Below, piece by piece: positions 39,601 to 51,900 of a stretch of 64,000 bases of DNA. The first letter of the stretch is position 1; the number at the start of each line of letters is the position of its first letter. This stretch comes from Nematostella vectensis. Taxonomy: Eukaryota > Cnidaria > Anthozoa > Actiniaria > Edwardsiidae. The stretch is taken from the NCBI RefSeq assembly GCF_932526225.1, contig NC_064048.1:1293340-1357339 (forward strand), read 5' to 3'. The notes beneath the pieces are model-generated. The model saw nothing but the letters and a program-made list of their open reading frames with translations, was not told where the DNA came from and searched no databases. A program made the translations under genes and the position numbers.

Positions 39601-42552
39601 CTTATTCAACGAAGTACCTTGGTACTCTGATGCAGCATCAAAAATTATCCTCAGCTTACCAGGTTTGTTGATATTCGTCACTGCAAAATGAGGTAAGTAC
39701 CAAGTTCTCGGTCCAGTCTCTTGTGCTTCTTCTGGGCTGAGTTTGCGTGCATGCCCTTTAGTGATATACTTCTCCATGGCTGCTCGATACTTCTCCTCCA
39801 ATCCAGGCTCTCGTGAAAACTTACGCTTCAGACTTTTCAGTCTTTTACCGGCTTCATTCCGGTTATTAGGTAGGGTCACATCATCATCCCGCCACAGGAG
39901 GCCTGTTTCATAGTGACCATCACGCTTAGTAATGGTCTTCTCCAACTTATCGATAGCCTTCCTGTCTTCCCTGGACAGATGGTGCGATATAAAACTTGGG
40001 GATCCCTTGTCCGTCCCAACACTCTTTGTACCGAAACTCTCCAAATCCCAGAACCGCTCAATCTGATGCTGAAGTTCTTTCTTATAATCAGCAAAGTTCA
40101 GGTTTACTTCCTTGCATGAGGTCTCCCCTTGAAGGGTTCCTGTAATTACCCATCCAAGAGGACCTCTCAAAGCCTTCAAATCACTGGCTTTCGTCGCTGG
40201 TCTACGCACTTCAAACACCTCATGCGCATAGCCAACGTCCTTTCCTATCAGAACCGAAACCTTAGGCATGTCTACCGAGGGAATCTCAATATCCCTCAGA
40301 TGCGGGTGTGCATCTCTGTCAATATCTTTAGGAAGACACTTTTCGTTGACATTGAATTTCTTCGTTACCAAACCCTCAGTTACGGGAATTCTATCCCCTT
40401 CACCACTTGCGTGTTGCAGTTCAAACTCCACAACCTCTATCTGTTCCTTACTACTTCCCATCATGGTGGTGATGGATATTTCCTCAGTATGACCTTTAAG
40501 TTCGAGTTTCGCTGAAACCTCCGAGCTTATCATAGTTCCTCTTGAGCCATTATCCAGTAACCCATACGTTGTCAGAGAGTTCCCATTTGGGGCAATCAAT
40601 TTAACTGGTACAACATGTAGTAACACCGTCCCCGTGGCTCTTTCAGAAAATGTTGCGTATTGCTCGGTTTGCCTGTGTGGCTCCCCACCCCGGGTGCCCT
40701 GAGCATGGTCTCTTCTAGGGGGTCCCTCGGTTGTCCCCTCCCCTGCGCTCGAGTTAAGTTCTTTGGGAGGGTCATCTTTAGCTCTAGGGGGGTTATGTAA
40801 CAAGGTGTGGTGTTTTCGCTCACTTTTGCAGTTACAAAAAGTGGTTGTATGGCATCTGTCCCTCATATGTCCTGGCCTAAGGCATATATGACACAATCTC
40901 TTCTCCTTTACCAGTCGCCAACGGCCGGGTAAGTCCCTTCCCTTGAAATTTGCACAGTCTGAAAGCCTATGTTCTCCTTGACAGCAAGGACAGGTCTTAA
41001 TTGGGGCTTGTTTACCCATAGTAGTTTCAGGGGGTGAGCCTTCCATGTCTGTTTTAAAGACAGAAGTCTGTTTCTGGTAGTTCTTGCCTTTCCCACCCTG
41101 CTCGGGTCTTTTATCACCACCACCCTTGTTCTCACTCATGCTTAGGTTAACAAAACCTGGGTCATTCTTTATGGCTGCTTGCCTCTTCACATAATCTGCC
41201 AAATCTGAAATCTTAGGGATACCCCCCTTTTCTCTTATCTTGTAGGATACATCACCCCATTTATTTACTAAATACTGGGGAAGCCTTCTAACTATCTGTT
41301 TCATGTTTGAGATGGTACTGGCTTCAATAGCATATTCCCCAACAAGTTTCTTTGAGGATGATTCAAGTTGCTCTGCAAAATCCCTCAGTCCCTTATAATC
41401 ATGATTGTTCAATCTTGGGCCTCTGGTCAAATTGTCAATACAAGAAGCAGCGACGGTCGCTGGCTGCCCATATCGGTCTTCCAAAATATCAACTATCACT
41501 GAATAGCTGCAACCGGAAACCCTTTCCACAACTTCAAAAGCCTCCCCCGAGAGGAACTTCGGTAGGAATTCAACCTTTTGTGAATCACTTAAAATTTCAT
41601 CTTCTAAATTATCTCTCAATCTCTTCCTAAAATTAGGAAAGTCACTTGGATTCCCAGAGAACTTAACAGGTTGCATGGCTTGGAGCATGGTCAGCTTTAA
41701 CATGACATCAGTACTGTTCACGGGAAGAAAACCAAACGGGGTTTTCCTATAACTACTAGGGGGGGCTTTTTGGTCATTAATCTGGGGTTTTCTCTCAGGA
41801 ATGGGGTCTTTAGGATGGGAAGGGCCCTCCATTAGCTTAGGTGTGTCTGGTCTAGGATTATCAGGAATGGGGTCACATTGCTCGGTCCATTTCATTAGCT
41901 TTTCCTCTTGAGACATGGGTGGCATGACCCCTACATCCCCTTTATACTCTTCTGACACACAACTATCAGACTCACTCCCTCTCTCTTCTAATAACTCAGC
42001 TTCCTTTTCTGCGATTTGAACCTGGAACTTGAGCTTACATGCTCTCGCTTTCTGTTCATATTCCAATTCTATTTTCTTACGTTCCAGATCCATTCGATGC
42101 TGAGCTATCTCTTCTTCTTGTTGCAAAAGAAGCTTTTTCATTTCTATTTTCTCTCTTAATTTCCTAGACCTACTAGACAGCCTTGACTTAGTTGAGTTTG
42201 ACTTTCCTTTCTTCAAACGTTCATTTGCCAATTTGGTAGTAGTTTCACACTCATTACGAGTTTCTTCAAATTTCTCTTTCACTCTGTTGAATTCATCGGT
42301 TGCCAATTCTTCCAAAATGTACGACTGATAGCAGTCCTCATAGTTATTCAAAGCCGACTGTAATTCATTCAAGGCTGTCTGTATTTCATTGGCTCTAGAG
42401 GGATCATCAAGACAAGTTTTGAGCTCTTTCATGTGAATACTCACGCGCCCTAGGTAGCCTCCTAGGGACCTTTTCTTGCTTTCTATTCGTTCGACTTCAC
42501 TACTAGCTTCGTTTTCACTCATGTTTCCAAGATAATAATCCTCAGTGTTCAT
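36688..42552 (-). CDS. gag-pol: BEL/Pao Gag-Pol polyprotein, single ORF, 1954 aa
   Basis: Order typical of BEL/Pao. Lys/Glu-rich coiled coil (about 115-200). Gag-like DUF1759 region (QPVKFSGNPSDFPNF, about 295). Two Cys/His knuckles (CPCCQGEHRLSDC about 520; CHICLRPGHMRDRC about 555). A17-type protease with LLDNGS (about 668). Reverse transcriptase (LRIIFDAASEYQG about 963; VADIEGMF; catalytic YVDD about 1092). RNase H (FSDASEAGYGS about 1272; FWTDS). Integrase with HH-CC (GHCGVEQV about 1590; CIHC about 1622) and DDE residues in TGIDYFG, WSDNGSNF and GVWERM. A C-terminal DUF5641-like domain (WRQAQLLANHYWRRWLKEY; GDIVLV). No stop or frameshift and no envelope. Together with the identical LTRs this suggests a recent, possibly competent copy. 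Confidence 0.95.
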   Translation of the reverse strand: MNTEDYYLGNMSENEASSEVERIESKKRSLGGYLGRVSIHMKELKTCLDDPSRANEIQTALNELQSALNNYEDCYQSYILEELATDEFNRVKEKFEETRNECETTTKLANERLKKGKSNSTKSRLSSRSRKLREKIEMKKLLLQQEEEIAQHRMDLERKKIELEYEQKARACKLKFQVQIAEKEAELLEERGSESDSCVSEEYKGDVGVMPPMSQEEKLMKWTEQCDPIPDNPRPDTPKLMEGPSHPKDPIPERKPQINDQKAPPSSYRKTPFGFLPVNSTDVMLKLTMLQAMQPVKFSGNPSDFPNFRKRLRDNLEDEILSDSQKVEFLPKFLSGEAFEVVERVSGCSYSVIVDILEDRYGQPATVAASCIDNLTRGPRLNNHDYKGLRDFAEQLESSSKKLVGEYAIEASTISNMKQIVRRLPQYLVNKWGDVSYKIREKGGIPKISDLADYVKRQAAIKNDPGFVNLSMSENKGGGDKRPEQGGKGKNYQKQTSVFKTDMEGSPPETTMGKQAPIKTCPCCQGEHRLSDCANFKGRDLPGRWRLVKEKRLCHICLRPGHMRDRCHTTTFCNCKSERKHHTLLHNPPRAKDDPPKELNSSAGEGTTEGPPRRDHAQGTRGGEPHRQTEQYATFSERATGTVLLHVVPVKLIAPNGNSLTTYGLLDNGSRGTMISSEVSAKLELKGHTEEISITTMMGSSKEQIEVVEFELQHASGEGDRIPVTEGLVTKKFNVNEKCLPKDIDRDAHPHLRDIEIPSVDMPKVSVLIGKDVGYAHEVFEVRRPATKASDLKALRGPLGWVITGTLQGETSCKEVNLNFADYKKELQHQIERFWDLESFGTKSVGTDKGSPSFISHHLSREDRKAIDKLEKTITKRDGHYETGLLWRDDDVTLPNNRNEAGKRLKSLKRKFSREPGLEEKYRAAMEKYITKGHARKLSPEEAQETGPRTWYLPHFAVTNINKPGKLRIIFDAASEYQGTSLNKNLLHGPDCTNSLTGVLLRFREDNVALVADIEGMFLQVGVREEDQDSLRFLWWDKSSDDPPEEYAMNVHVFGATDSPCAANWTLKKTTTDNAGDFGDTTIETVLHNFYVDDVLKSVDTSASAVTLANELTELCGRGGFNLTKFMSNSREVLAEVPIEKRAAPTLDLDLDELPVERALGVRWNVETDTFGFKVSNTEKADTMRGVLSTISSVFDPLNFAAPVIMRGKQIMQALWRRKAPWDEPLSGDILREWQTWKRELVRLEDLSIPRCYFSRPDHEGVGLQLHHFSDASEAGYGSVSYLRIEYPDGMVECAFVAGKSRNAPIKGSTIPRLELQGALLATRVDQAVRRELDLKPDRVVFWTDSMITLNYINNETRRFQTYVANRVTEIREATNPDQWRHCPGKLNPSDEVSRGLTIDEFLRDERWLNGPSFLRESEDQWPDNKFDALSEESLEIKKEVFFTDLEPGDGLEKLLTDTSDWMKTIRKVAWVMKFVEWLKTRKHAKPTEKTPGESESKLSPEDIERAKRRIAVLVQRESFPEEVKALKAGKEVNVASAILKLKPVMKGDEVMRVGGRISMAPMSDDAKNPMILPKQSHITTILIRHLHESNGHCGVEQVLSLLREQFWIVKARVAIKAVLGRCIHCRKQRRTTLKQEMGDLPRIRMIPYEPPFTYTGIDYFGPLYVKRGRGRVTEKRWGAIFVCMNSRAVHLELAKSLETDDFILALMRFLNRRGHVVELWSDNGSNFVGADREIREHLEGMDHDKIGRECSAKGCKWIFNPPGATHMSGVWERMVRVVKRSLKAILGKNPLNDEVLTTVFTEAERIANSRPLTRNPENPDDEDPLTPNHFLNVRPTMNLPTDTDERADKYSRKRWRQAQLLANHYWRRWLKEYIPSLQVRSKWNRKQRNLHVGDIVLVADDNVGRNNWPLARVINVFPGVDGLVRSAEVRGKGTTYKRPVTKLCLLEAEDEDV

Positions 42553-42571
42553 TTACTCTTCCGTCGAATGA

Positions 42572-42965
42572 TGTTGGAATTCAGATAGGTCAGATAGATG
42601 AGATGCTTCTGGATATGAACACAACTTTTATTTTCCACTTGTCGATATTCACGGGTAAAGTTCTACACGAGTTTCAACTTCAAAATTATCACGAATTACC
42701 ACGAGATTCGCTGAAATAAACAAATACTGAAGATGAAAATTATGGCAATTTCCGCTAATTATACAAACGCATGATACTTACACGGGTGCGGAATCCATCC
42801 AAAAACAAATCCATACAATATTCATTAGATTCAGGTCAAAAAACTCCAATAAAAAACTCCAGGAAATTCTCGACGAACTGAAAACGTTTTTGCCCGAGGC
42901 TATGCGACCGCGCAAAGCTCGGAACCAGGCCTCAAACACAGGGAGCCCGGATAATGGCGACAACA
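42572..42965 (-). repeat. BEL/Pao 5' LTR
   Basis: 394 bp, identical by eye to the other LTR. On the minus strand it is followed by 19 nt and then the ATG of the polyprotein. Confidence 0.92.
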
Positions 42966-45900
42966 ATGGGTGGTGTACAAGAAGGTATGGGTGGTATACG
43001 AGAAGGGATGGGTGGTATACAAGAAGGGATGTGTGGTATACAAGAAGGGATGGGTGGTGTACAAGAAGGTATGGGTGATATACAAGAAGGGATGGGTGGT
43101 ATACAAGAAGGGATGGGTGGTAAACAAGAAGAGATGGGTGGTGTACAAGAAGGGAAGGGTGGTATACAAGAAGGGATGTGTGGTTTACAAGAAGAGATGG
43201 GTGGTGTACAAGAAGGGAAGGGTGGTGTACAAGAAGGAATGTGTGGTGTACAAGAAGGGATGGATGGTATACAAGAAGGGATGGGTGGTATACAAGAAGG
43301 GATGTGTGGTAAACAAGAAGGGATGGATGGTATACAAGAAGGGATGTGTGGTGTACAAGAAGGGATGGGTGGTATACAAGAAGGGATGTGTGGTGTACAA
43401 GAAAAGATGGGTGGTATACAAGAAGGGATGGATGGTATACTCGAAGGGATGGGTGGTATACAAGAAGGGATTGGTGGTATACAAGAAGGGATGGGTGGTA
43501 TACACGAAGGGATGTGTGGTATACAAGAAGGGATGGGTGGTGTACAAGAAGGGATGGATGGTATACAAGAAGGGATGGGTGGTATACAAGAAGGGATGGG
43601 TGGTATACAAGAAGGGATGGGTGGTATACACGAAGGGATGGGTGGGTATACAAGAGGGTATGGGTGGTATACAAGAAGGGATGGGTGGTGTACAAGAAGG
43701 TATGGGTGGTATACAAGAAGGGATGTGTGGTATACAAGAAGGGATGGGTGGTATACAAAAAGGGATGGGTGGTATACGAGAAGGGATGGGTGGTATACAA
43801 GAAGGGAGGGGTGGGTATACAAGAAAGGAAGGGTGGTATACAAGAAGGCTGTATACAAGATGGGATGGGTGGTATACAAGAAGGGATGGGTGGTATACAA
43901 GAAGGGAGGGTTGGGTATACAAGAAGGGAAGGGTGGTATGCAAGAAGGTATGGGTGGTATACAAGAAGGGATAGGTGGTATACAAGTAGGGATGGGTGGT
44001 ATACGAGAAGGAATGGGTGGTGTACAAGAAGGGATGGGTGGTATACAAGAAGGGATGGATGGTATACAAGAAGGGTGGTGTACAAAAAGGGATGGATGGT
44101 ATACAAGAAGGGATGTGTGGTATACAAGAAGGGATGTGTGGTATACAAGAAGGGATGTGTGGTATACAAGAAGGGTTTTGTACAAGAAGGGATGGATGGC
44201 ATACAAGAAGGGATGTGTGGTATACAAGAAGGGATGGGTGGTATACGAGTAGGGATGGGTGGTATACAAGAAGGGAGGGGTGGGTATACAAGAAGGGAAG
44301 GGTTGTATACAAGAAGGGTGTATACAAGATGGGATGGGTGGTATACAAGAAGGGATGGGTGGTATACAAGAAGGGAGGGGTGGGTATACAAGAAGGGAAG
44401 GGTGGTATACAAGAAGGTATGGGTGGTATACAAGAAGGGATGGGTGGTATACAAGTAGGGATGGGTGGTATACGAGAAGGGATGGGTGGTGTACTAGAAG
44501 GGATGGGTGGTATACAAGAAGGGATGGATGGTATACAAGAAGGGTGGTGTACAAAAAGGGATGGATGGTATACAAGAAGGGATGTGTGGTATACAAGTCA
44601 GAAGGGATGTGTGGTATACAAGAAGGGTTTTGTACAAGAAGGGATGGATGGCATACAAGAAGGGATGTGTGGTATACAAGAAGGGGTGGGTGGTATACAC
44701 GAAGGGATGTGTGGTATACAAGAAGGGATGGGTGGTGTACAAGAAGGGATGGATGGTATACAAGAAGGGATGGGTGGTGTACAAGAAGGGATGGGTGGTA
44801 TACAAGAAGGGATGGATGGTATACAAGAAGGGTGGTGTACAAAAAGGGATGGATGGTATACAAGAAGGGATGTGTGGTATACAAGAAGGGATGTGTGGTA
44901 TACAAGAAGGGATGTGTGGTATACAAGAAGGGTTTTGTACAAGAAGGGATGGATGGCATACAAGAAGGGATGTGTGGTATACAAGAAGGGATGGGTGGTA
45001 TACGAGAAGGGATGGGTGGTATACAAGAAGGGAGGGGTGGGTATACAAGAAGGGAAGGGTGGTATACAAGAAGGGTGTATACAAGATGGGATGGGTGGTA
45101 TACAAGAAGGGATGGGTGGTATACAAGAAGGGAGGGGTGGGTATACAAGAAGGGAAGGGTGGTATACAAGAAGGTATGGGTGGTATACAAGAAGGGATGG
45201 GTGGTATACAAGTAGGGATGGGTGGTATACGAGAAGGGATGGGTGGTGTACAAGAAGGGATGGGTGGTATACAAGAAGGGATGGATGGTATACAAGAAGG
45301 GTGGTGTACAAAAAGGGATGGATGGTATACAAGAAGGGATGTGTGGTATACAAGTCAGAAGGGATGTGTGGTATACAAGAAGGGTTTTGTACAAGAAGGG
45401 ATGGATGGCATACAAGAAGGGATGTGTGGTATACAAGAAGGGGTGGGTGGTATACACGAAGGGATGTGTGGTATACAAGAAGGGATGGGTGAAGTACAAG
45501 AAGGGATGGATGGTATACAAGAAGGGATGGGTGGTGTACAAGAAGGGATGGGTGGTATACAAGAAGGGATGGATGGTATACAAGAAGGGTGGTGTACAAA
45601 AAGGGATGGATGGTATACAAGAAGGGATGTGTGGTATACAAGAAGGGATGTGTGGTATACAAGAAGGGATGTGTGGTATACAAGAAGGGTTTTGTACAAG
45701 AAGGGATGGATGGCATACAAGAAGGGATGTGTGGTATACAAGAAGGGATGGGTGGTATACGAGAAGGGATGGGTGGTATACAAGAAGGGAGGGGTGGGTA
45801 TACAAGAAGGGAAGGGTGGTATACAAGAAGGGTGTATACAAGATGGGATGGGTGGTATACAAGAAGGGATGGGTGGTATACAAGAAGGGAGGGGTGGGTA

Positions 45901-48900
45901 TACAAGAAGGGAAGGGTGGTATACAAGAAGGTATGGGTGGTATACAAGAAGGGATGGGTGGTATACAAGTAGGGATGGGTGGTATACGAGAAGGGATGGG
46001 TGGTGTACAAGAAGGGATGGGTGGTATACAAGAAGAGATGGATGGTATACAAGAAGGGTGGTGTACAAAAAGGGATGGATGGAATACAAGAAGGGATGTG
46101 TGGTATACAAGAAGGGTTTTGTACAAGAAGGGATGGATGGCATACAAGAAGGGATTTGTGGTATACAAGAAGGGGTGGGTGGTATACACGAAGGGATGTG
46201 TGGTATACAGGAAGGGATGGGTTGTGTACAAGAAGGGATGGATGGTATACAAGAAGGGATGGGTGGTATACAAGAAGGGATGGGTGGTATACAAGAAGGG
46301 ATGGGTGATATACAAGAAGGGATGGGTGGTATACACGAAGAGATGGGTGGTGTACAAGAAGGGATGGGTGTTATACAAGAAGGGATGGGTGGTATACAAG
46401 AAGGGATTGGTGGTATACGAGAAGGGATGGGTGGTGTACAAGAAGGGATGGGTGGTGTACAAGAAGGGATGGATGGTATACAAGAAGGGATGGGTGGTAT
46501 ACAAGAAGGGATGGGTGGTATACAAGAAGGGATGGGTGATATACAAGAAGGGATGGGTGGTATACACGAAGGGATGGGTGGTGTACAAGAAGGGATGGGT
46601 GGTATACAAGAAGGGATGGATGGTATACAAGAAGGGTGGTGTACAAAAAGGGATGGATGGTATACAAGAAGGGATGTGTGGTATACAAGTCAGAAGGGAT
46701 GTGTGGTATACAAGAAGGGTTTTGTACAAGAAGGGATGGATGGCATACAAGAAGGGATGTGTGGTATACAAGAAGGGGTGGGTGGTATACACGAAGGGAT
46801 GTGTGGTATACAAGAAGGGATGGGTGGTGTACAAGAAGGGATGGATGGTATACAAGAAGGGATGGGTGGTGTACAAGAAGGGATGGGTGGTATACAAGAA
46901 GGGATGGATGGTATACAAGAAGGGTGGTGTACAAAAAGGGATGGATGGTATACAAGAAGGGATGTGTGGTATACAAGAAGGGATGTGTGGTATACAAGAA
47001 GGGATGTGTGGTATACAAGAAGGGTTTTGTACAAGAAGGGATGGATGGCATACAAGAAGGGATGTGTGGTATACAAGAAGGGATGGGTGGTATACGAGAA
47101 GGGATGGGTGGTATACAAGAAGGGAGGGGTGGGTATACAAGAAGGGAAGGGTGGTATACAAGAAGGGTGTATACAAGATGGGATGGGTGGTATACAAGAA
47201 GGGATGGGTGGTATACAAGAAGGGATGGGTGGTATACGAGAAGGGATGGGTGGTAAACTAGAAGGGAGGGGTGGGTATACAAGAAGGGAAGGGTGGTATA
47301 CAAAAGGGTGGTAAACAAGAAGGGATGGGTGGTATACAAGAAGGGATGGGTGGTATACGAGAAGGGATGGGTGGTATACAAGAAGGGAGGGGTGGGTATA
47401 CAAGAAGGGAAGGGTGGTATACAAGAAGGGTGTATACAAGATGGGATGGGTGGTATACAAGAAGGGATGGGTGGTATACAAGAAGGGAGGGGTGGGTATA
47501 CAAGAAGGGAAGGGTGGTATACAAGAAGGTATGGGTGGTATACAAGAAGGGATTGGTGGTATACAAGTAGGGATGGGTGGTATACGAGAAGGGATGGGTG
47601 GTGTACAAGAAGGGATGGGTGGTATACAAGAAGGGATGGATGGTATACAAGAAGGGTGGTGTACAAAAAGGGATGGATGGTATACAAGAAGGGATGTGTG
47701 GTATACAAGAAGGGTTTTGTACAAGAAGGGATGGATGGCATACAAGAAGGGATTTGTGGTATACAAGAAGGGGTGGGTGGTATACACGAAGGGATGTGTG
47801 GTATACAGGAAGGGATGGGTGGTGTACAAGAAGGGATGGATGGTATACAAGAAGGGATGGGTGGTATACAAGAAGGGATGGGTGGTATACAAGAAGGGAT
47901 GGGTGATATACAAGAAGGGATGGGTGGTATACACGAAGAGATGGGTGGTGTACAAGAAGGGATGGGTGTTATACAAGAAGGGATGGGTGGTATACAAGAA
48001 GGGATGGGTGGTATACGAGAAGGGATGGGTGGTGTACAAGAAGGGATGGGTGGTGTACAAGAAGGGATGGATGGTATATAAAAAAGGGATGGGTGGTATA
48101 CAAGAAGGGATGGGTGGTATACAAGAAGGGATGGGTGATATACAAGAAGGGATGGGTGGTATACACGAAGGGATGGGTGGTGTACAAGAAGGGATGGGTG
48201 GTATACAAGAAGGGATGGATGGTATACAAGAAGGGTGGTGTACAAAAAGGGATGGATGGTATACAAGAAGGGATGTGTGGTATACAAGTCAGAAGGGATG
48301 TGTGGTATACAAGAAATGTTTTGTACAAGAAGGGATGGATGGCATACAAGAAGGGATGTGTGGTATACAAGAAGGGATGGTTGGTATACGAGAAGGGATG
48401 GGTGGTATACAAGAAGGGAGGGGTGGGTATACAAGAAGGGAAGGGTGGTATACAAGAAGGGTGTATACAAGATGGGATGGGTGGTATACAAGAAGGGATG
48501 GGTGGTATACAAGAAGGGAGGGGTGGGTATACAAGAAGGGAAGGGTGGTATACAAGAAGGTATGGGTGGTATACAAGAAGGGATGGGTGGTATACAAGTA
48601 GGGATGGGTGGTATACGAGAAGGGATGGGTGGTGTACAAGAAGGGATGGGTGGTATACAAGAAGGGATGGATGGTATACAAGAAGGGTGGTGTACAAAAA
48701 GGGATGGATGGTATACAAGAAGGGATGTGTGGTATACAAGAAGGGTTTTGTACAAGAAGGGATGGATGGCATACAAGAAGGGATTTGTGGTATACAAGAA
48801 GGGGTGGGTGGTATACACGAAGGGATGTGTGGTATACAGGAAGGGATGGGTGGTGTACAAGAAGGGATGGATGGTATACAAGAAGGGATGGGTGGTATAC

Positions 48901-51900
48901 AAGAAGGGATGGGTGGTATACAAGAAGGGATGGGTGATATACAAGAAGGGATGGGTGGTATACACGAAGAGATGGGTGGTGTACAAGAAGGGATGGGTGT
49001 TATACAAGAAGGGATGGGTGGTATACAAGAAGGGATGGGTGGTATACAAGAAGGGATGGATGGTATACAAGAAGGGTGGTGTAAAAAAAGGGATGGATGG
49101 AATACAAGAAGGGATGTGTGGTATACAAGAAGGGTTTTGTACAAGAAGGGATGGATGGCATACAAGAAGGGATTTGTGGTATACAAGAAGGGGTGGGTGG
49201 TATACACGAAGGGATGTGTGGTATACAGGAAGGGATGGGTGGTGTACAAGAAGGGATGGATGGTATACAAGAAGGGATGGGTGGTATACAAGAAGGGATG
49301 GGTGGTATACAAGAAGGGATGGGTGATATACAAGAAGGAATGGGTGGTATACACGAAGAGATGGGTGGTGTACAAGAAGGGATGGGTGTTATACAAGAAG
49401 GGATGGGTGGTATACAAGAAGGGATGGATGGTATACAAGAAGGGTGGTGTAAAAAAAGGGATGGATGGAATACAAGAAGGGATGTGTGGTATACAAGAAG
49501 GGTTTTGTACAAGAAGGGATGGATGGCATACAAGAAGGGATTTGTGGTATACAAGAAGGGGTGGGTGGTATACACGAAGGGATGGGTGGTGTACAAGAAG
49601 GGATGGGTGGTGTACAAGAAGGGATGGATGGTATACAAGAAGGGATGGGTGGTATACAAGAAGGGATGGGTGGTATACAAGAAGGGATGGGTGATATACA
49701 AGAAGGGATGGGTGGTATACACGAAAAGATGGGTGGTTTACAAGAAGGGATGGGTGGTATACGAGAAGGGATGGGTGGTGTACAAGAAAGGATGGGTGGT
49801 ATACAAGAAGGGATGGATGGTATACAAGAAGGGTGGTGTACAAAAAGGGATTGATGGTATACAAGAAGGGATGTGTGGTATACAAGAAGGGATGTGTGGT
49901 ATACAAGAAGGGTTTTGTACAAGAAGGGATGGATGGCATACAAGAAGGGATGTGTAATATACAAGAAGGGGTGGGTGGTATACACGAAGGAATGTGTGGT
50001 ATACAAGAAGGGATGGGTGGTATACAAGAAGGGATGGATGGTATACAAGAAGGGATGGGTGGTATACAAGAAGGGATGGGTGGTATACAAGAAGGGATGG
50101 GTAATATACAAGAAGGGATGGGTGGTATACACGAAGAGATGGGTGGTGTACAAGAAGGGATGGGTGTTATACAAGAAGGGATGGGTGGTATACAAGAAGG
50201 GATGGGTGGTATACGAGAAGGGATGGGTGGTGTACAAGAAGGGATGGGTGGTGTACAAGAAGGGATGGATGGTATACAAGAAGGGATGGGTGGTATACAA
50301 GAAGGGATGGGTGGTATACAAGAAGGGATGGGTGATATACAAGAAGGGATGGGTGGTATACACGAAGGGATGGGTGGTGTACAAGAGGGGATGGGTGGTA
50401 TACAAGAAGGGATGGATGGTATACAAAAAGGGTGGTGTACAAAAAGGGATGGATGGTATACAAGAAGGGATGTGTGGTATACAAGTCAGAAGGGATGTGT
50501 GGTATACAAGAAGGGTTTTGTACAAGAAGGGATGGATGGCATACAAGAAGGGATGTGTGGTATACAAGAAGGGGTGGGTGGTATACACGAAGGGATGTGT
50601 GGTATACAAGAAGGGATGGGTGGTGTACAAGAAGGAATGGATGGTATACAAGAAGGGATGGGTGGTGTACAAGAAGGGATGGGTGGTATACAAGAAGGGA
50701 TGGGTGGTATACAAGAAGGGATGGGTGGTATACAAGAAGGGATGGATGGTATACAAGAAGGGTGGTGTAAAAAAAGGGATGGATGGAATACAAGAAGGGA
50801 TGTGTGGTATACAAGAAGGGTTTTGTACAAGAAGGGATGGATGGCATACAAAAAGGGATTTGTGGTATACAAGAAGGGGTGGGTGGTATACACGAAGGGA
50901 TGTGTGGTATACAGGAAGGGATGGGTGGTGTACAAGAAGGGATGGATGGTATACAAGAAGGGATGGGTGGTATACAAGAAGGGATGGGTGGTATACAAGA
51001 AGGGATGGGTGATATACAAGAAGGAATGGGTGGTATACACGAAGAGATGGGTGGTGTACAAGAAGGGATGGGTGTTATACAAGAAGGGATGGGTGGTATA
51101 CAAGAAGGGATGGATGGTATACAAGAAGGGTGGTGTAAAAAAAGGGATGGATGGAATACAAGAAGGGATGTGTGGTATACAAGAAGGGTTTTGTACAAGA
51201 AGGGATGGATGGCATACAAGAAGGGATTTGTGGTATACAAGAAGGGGTGGGTGGTATACACGAAGGGATGGGTGGTGTACAAGAAGGGATGGGTGGTGTA
51301 CAAGAAGGGATGGATGGTATACAAGAAGGGATGGGTGGTATACAAGAAGGGATGGGTGGTATACAAGAAGGGATGGGTGATATACAAGAAGGGATGGGTG
51401 GTATACACGAAAAGATGGGTGGTTTACAAGAAGGGATGGGTGGTATACGAGAAGGGATGGGTGGTGTACAAGAAAGGATGGGTGGTATACAAGAAGGGAT
51501 GGATGGTATACAAGAAGGGTGGTGTACAAAAAGGGATTGATGGTATACAAGAAGGGATGTGTGGTATACAAGAAGGGATGTGTGGTATACAAGAAGGGTT
51601 TTGTACAAGAAGGGATGGATGGCATACAAGAAGGGATGTGTAATATACAAGAAGGGGTGGGTGGTATACACGAAGGAATGTGTGGTATACAAGAAGGGAT
51701 GGGTGGTATACAAGAAGGGATGGATGGTATACAAGAAGGGATGGGTGGTATACAAGAAGGGATGGGTGGTATACAAGAAGGGATGGGTAATATACAAGAA
51801 GGGATGGGTGGTATACACGAAGAGATGGGTGGTGTACAAGAAGGGATGGGTGTTATACAAGAAGGGATGGGTGGTATACAAGAAGGGATGGGTGGTATAC

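Larger units (their letters stand above)
36171..42965 (-). mobile_element. Complete BEL/Pao LTR retrotransposon (6795 bp)
   Basis: Two 394-bp LTRs (36171-36564 and 42572-42965), identical by eye, with TGTTG...CAACA ends. The 5-bp duplication ATGGG flanks it. The element reads on the minus strand: the right LTR is 5', the ORF starts 19 nt inside it, and a G-rich polypurine tract (GGGGGGCGGGA, 36565-36575) abuts the left (3') LTR. Confidence 0.95.
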
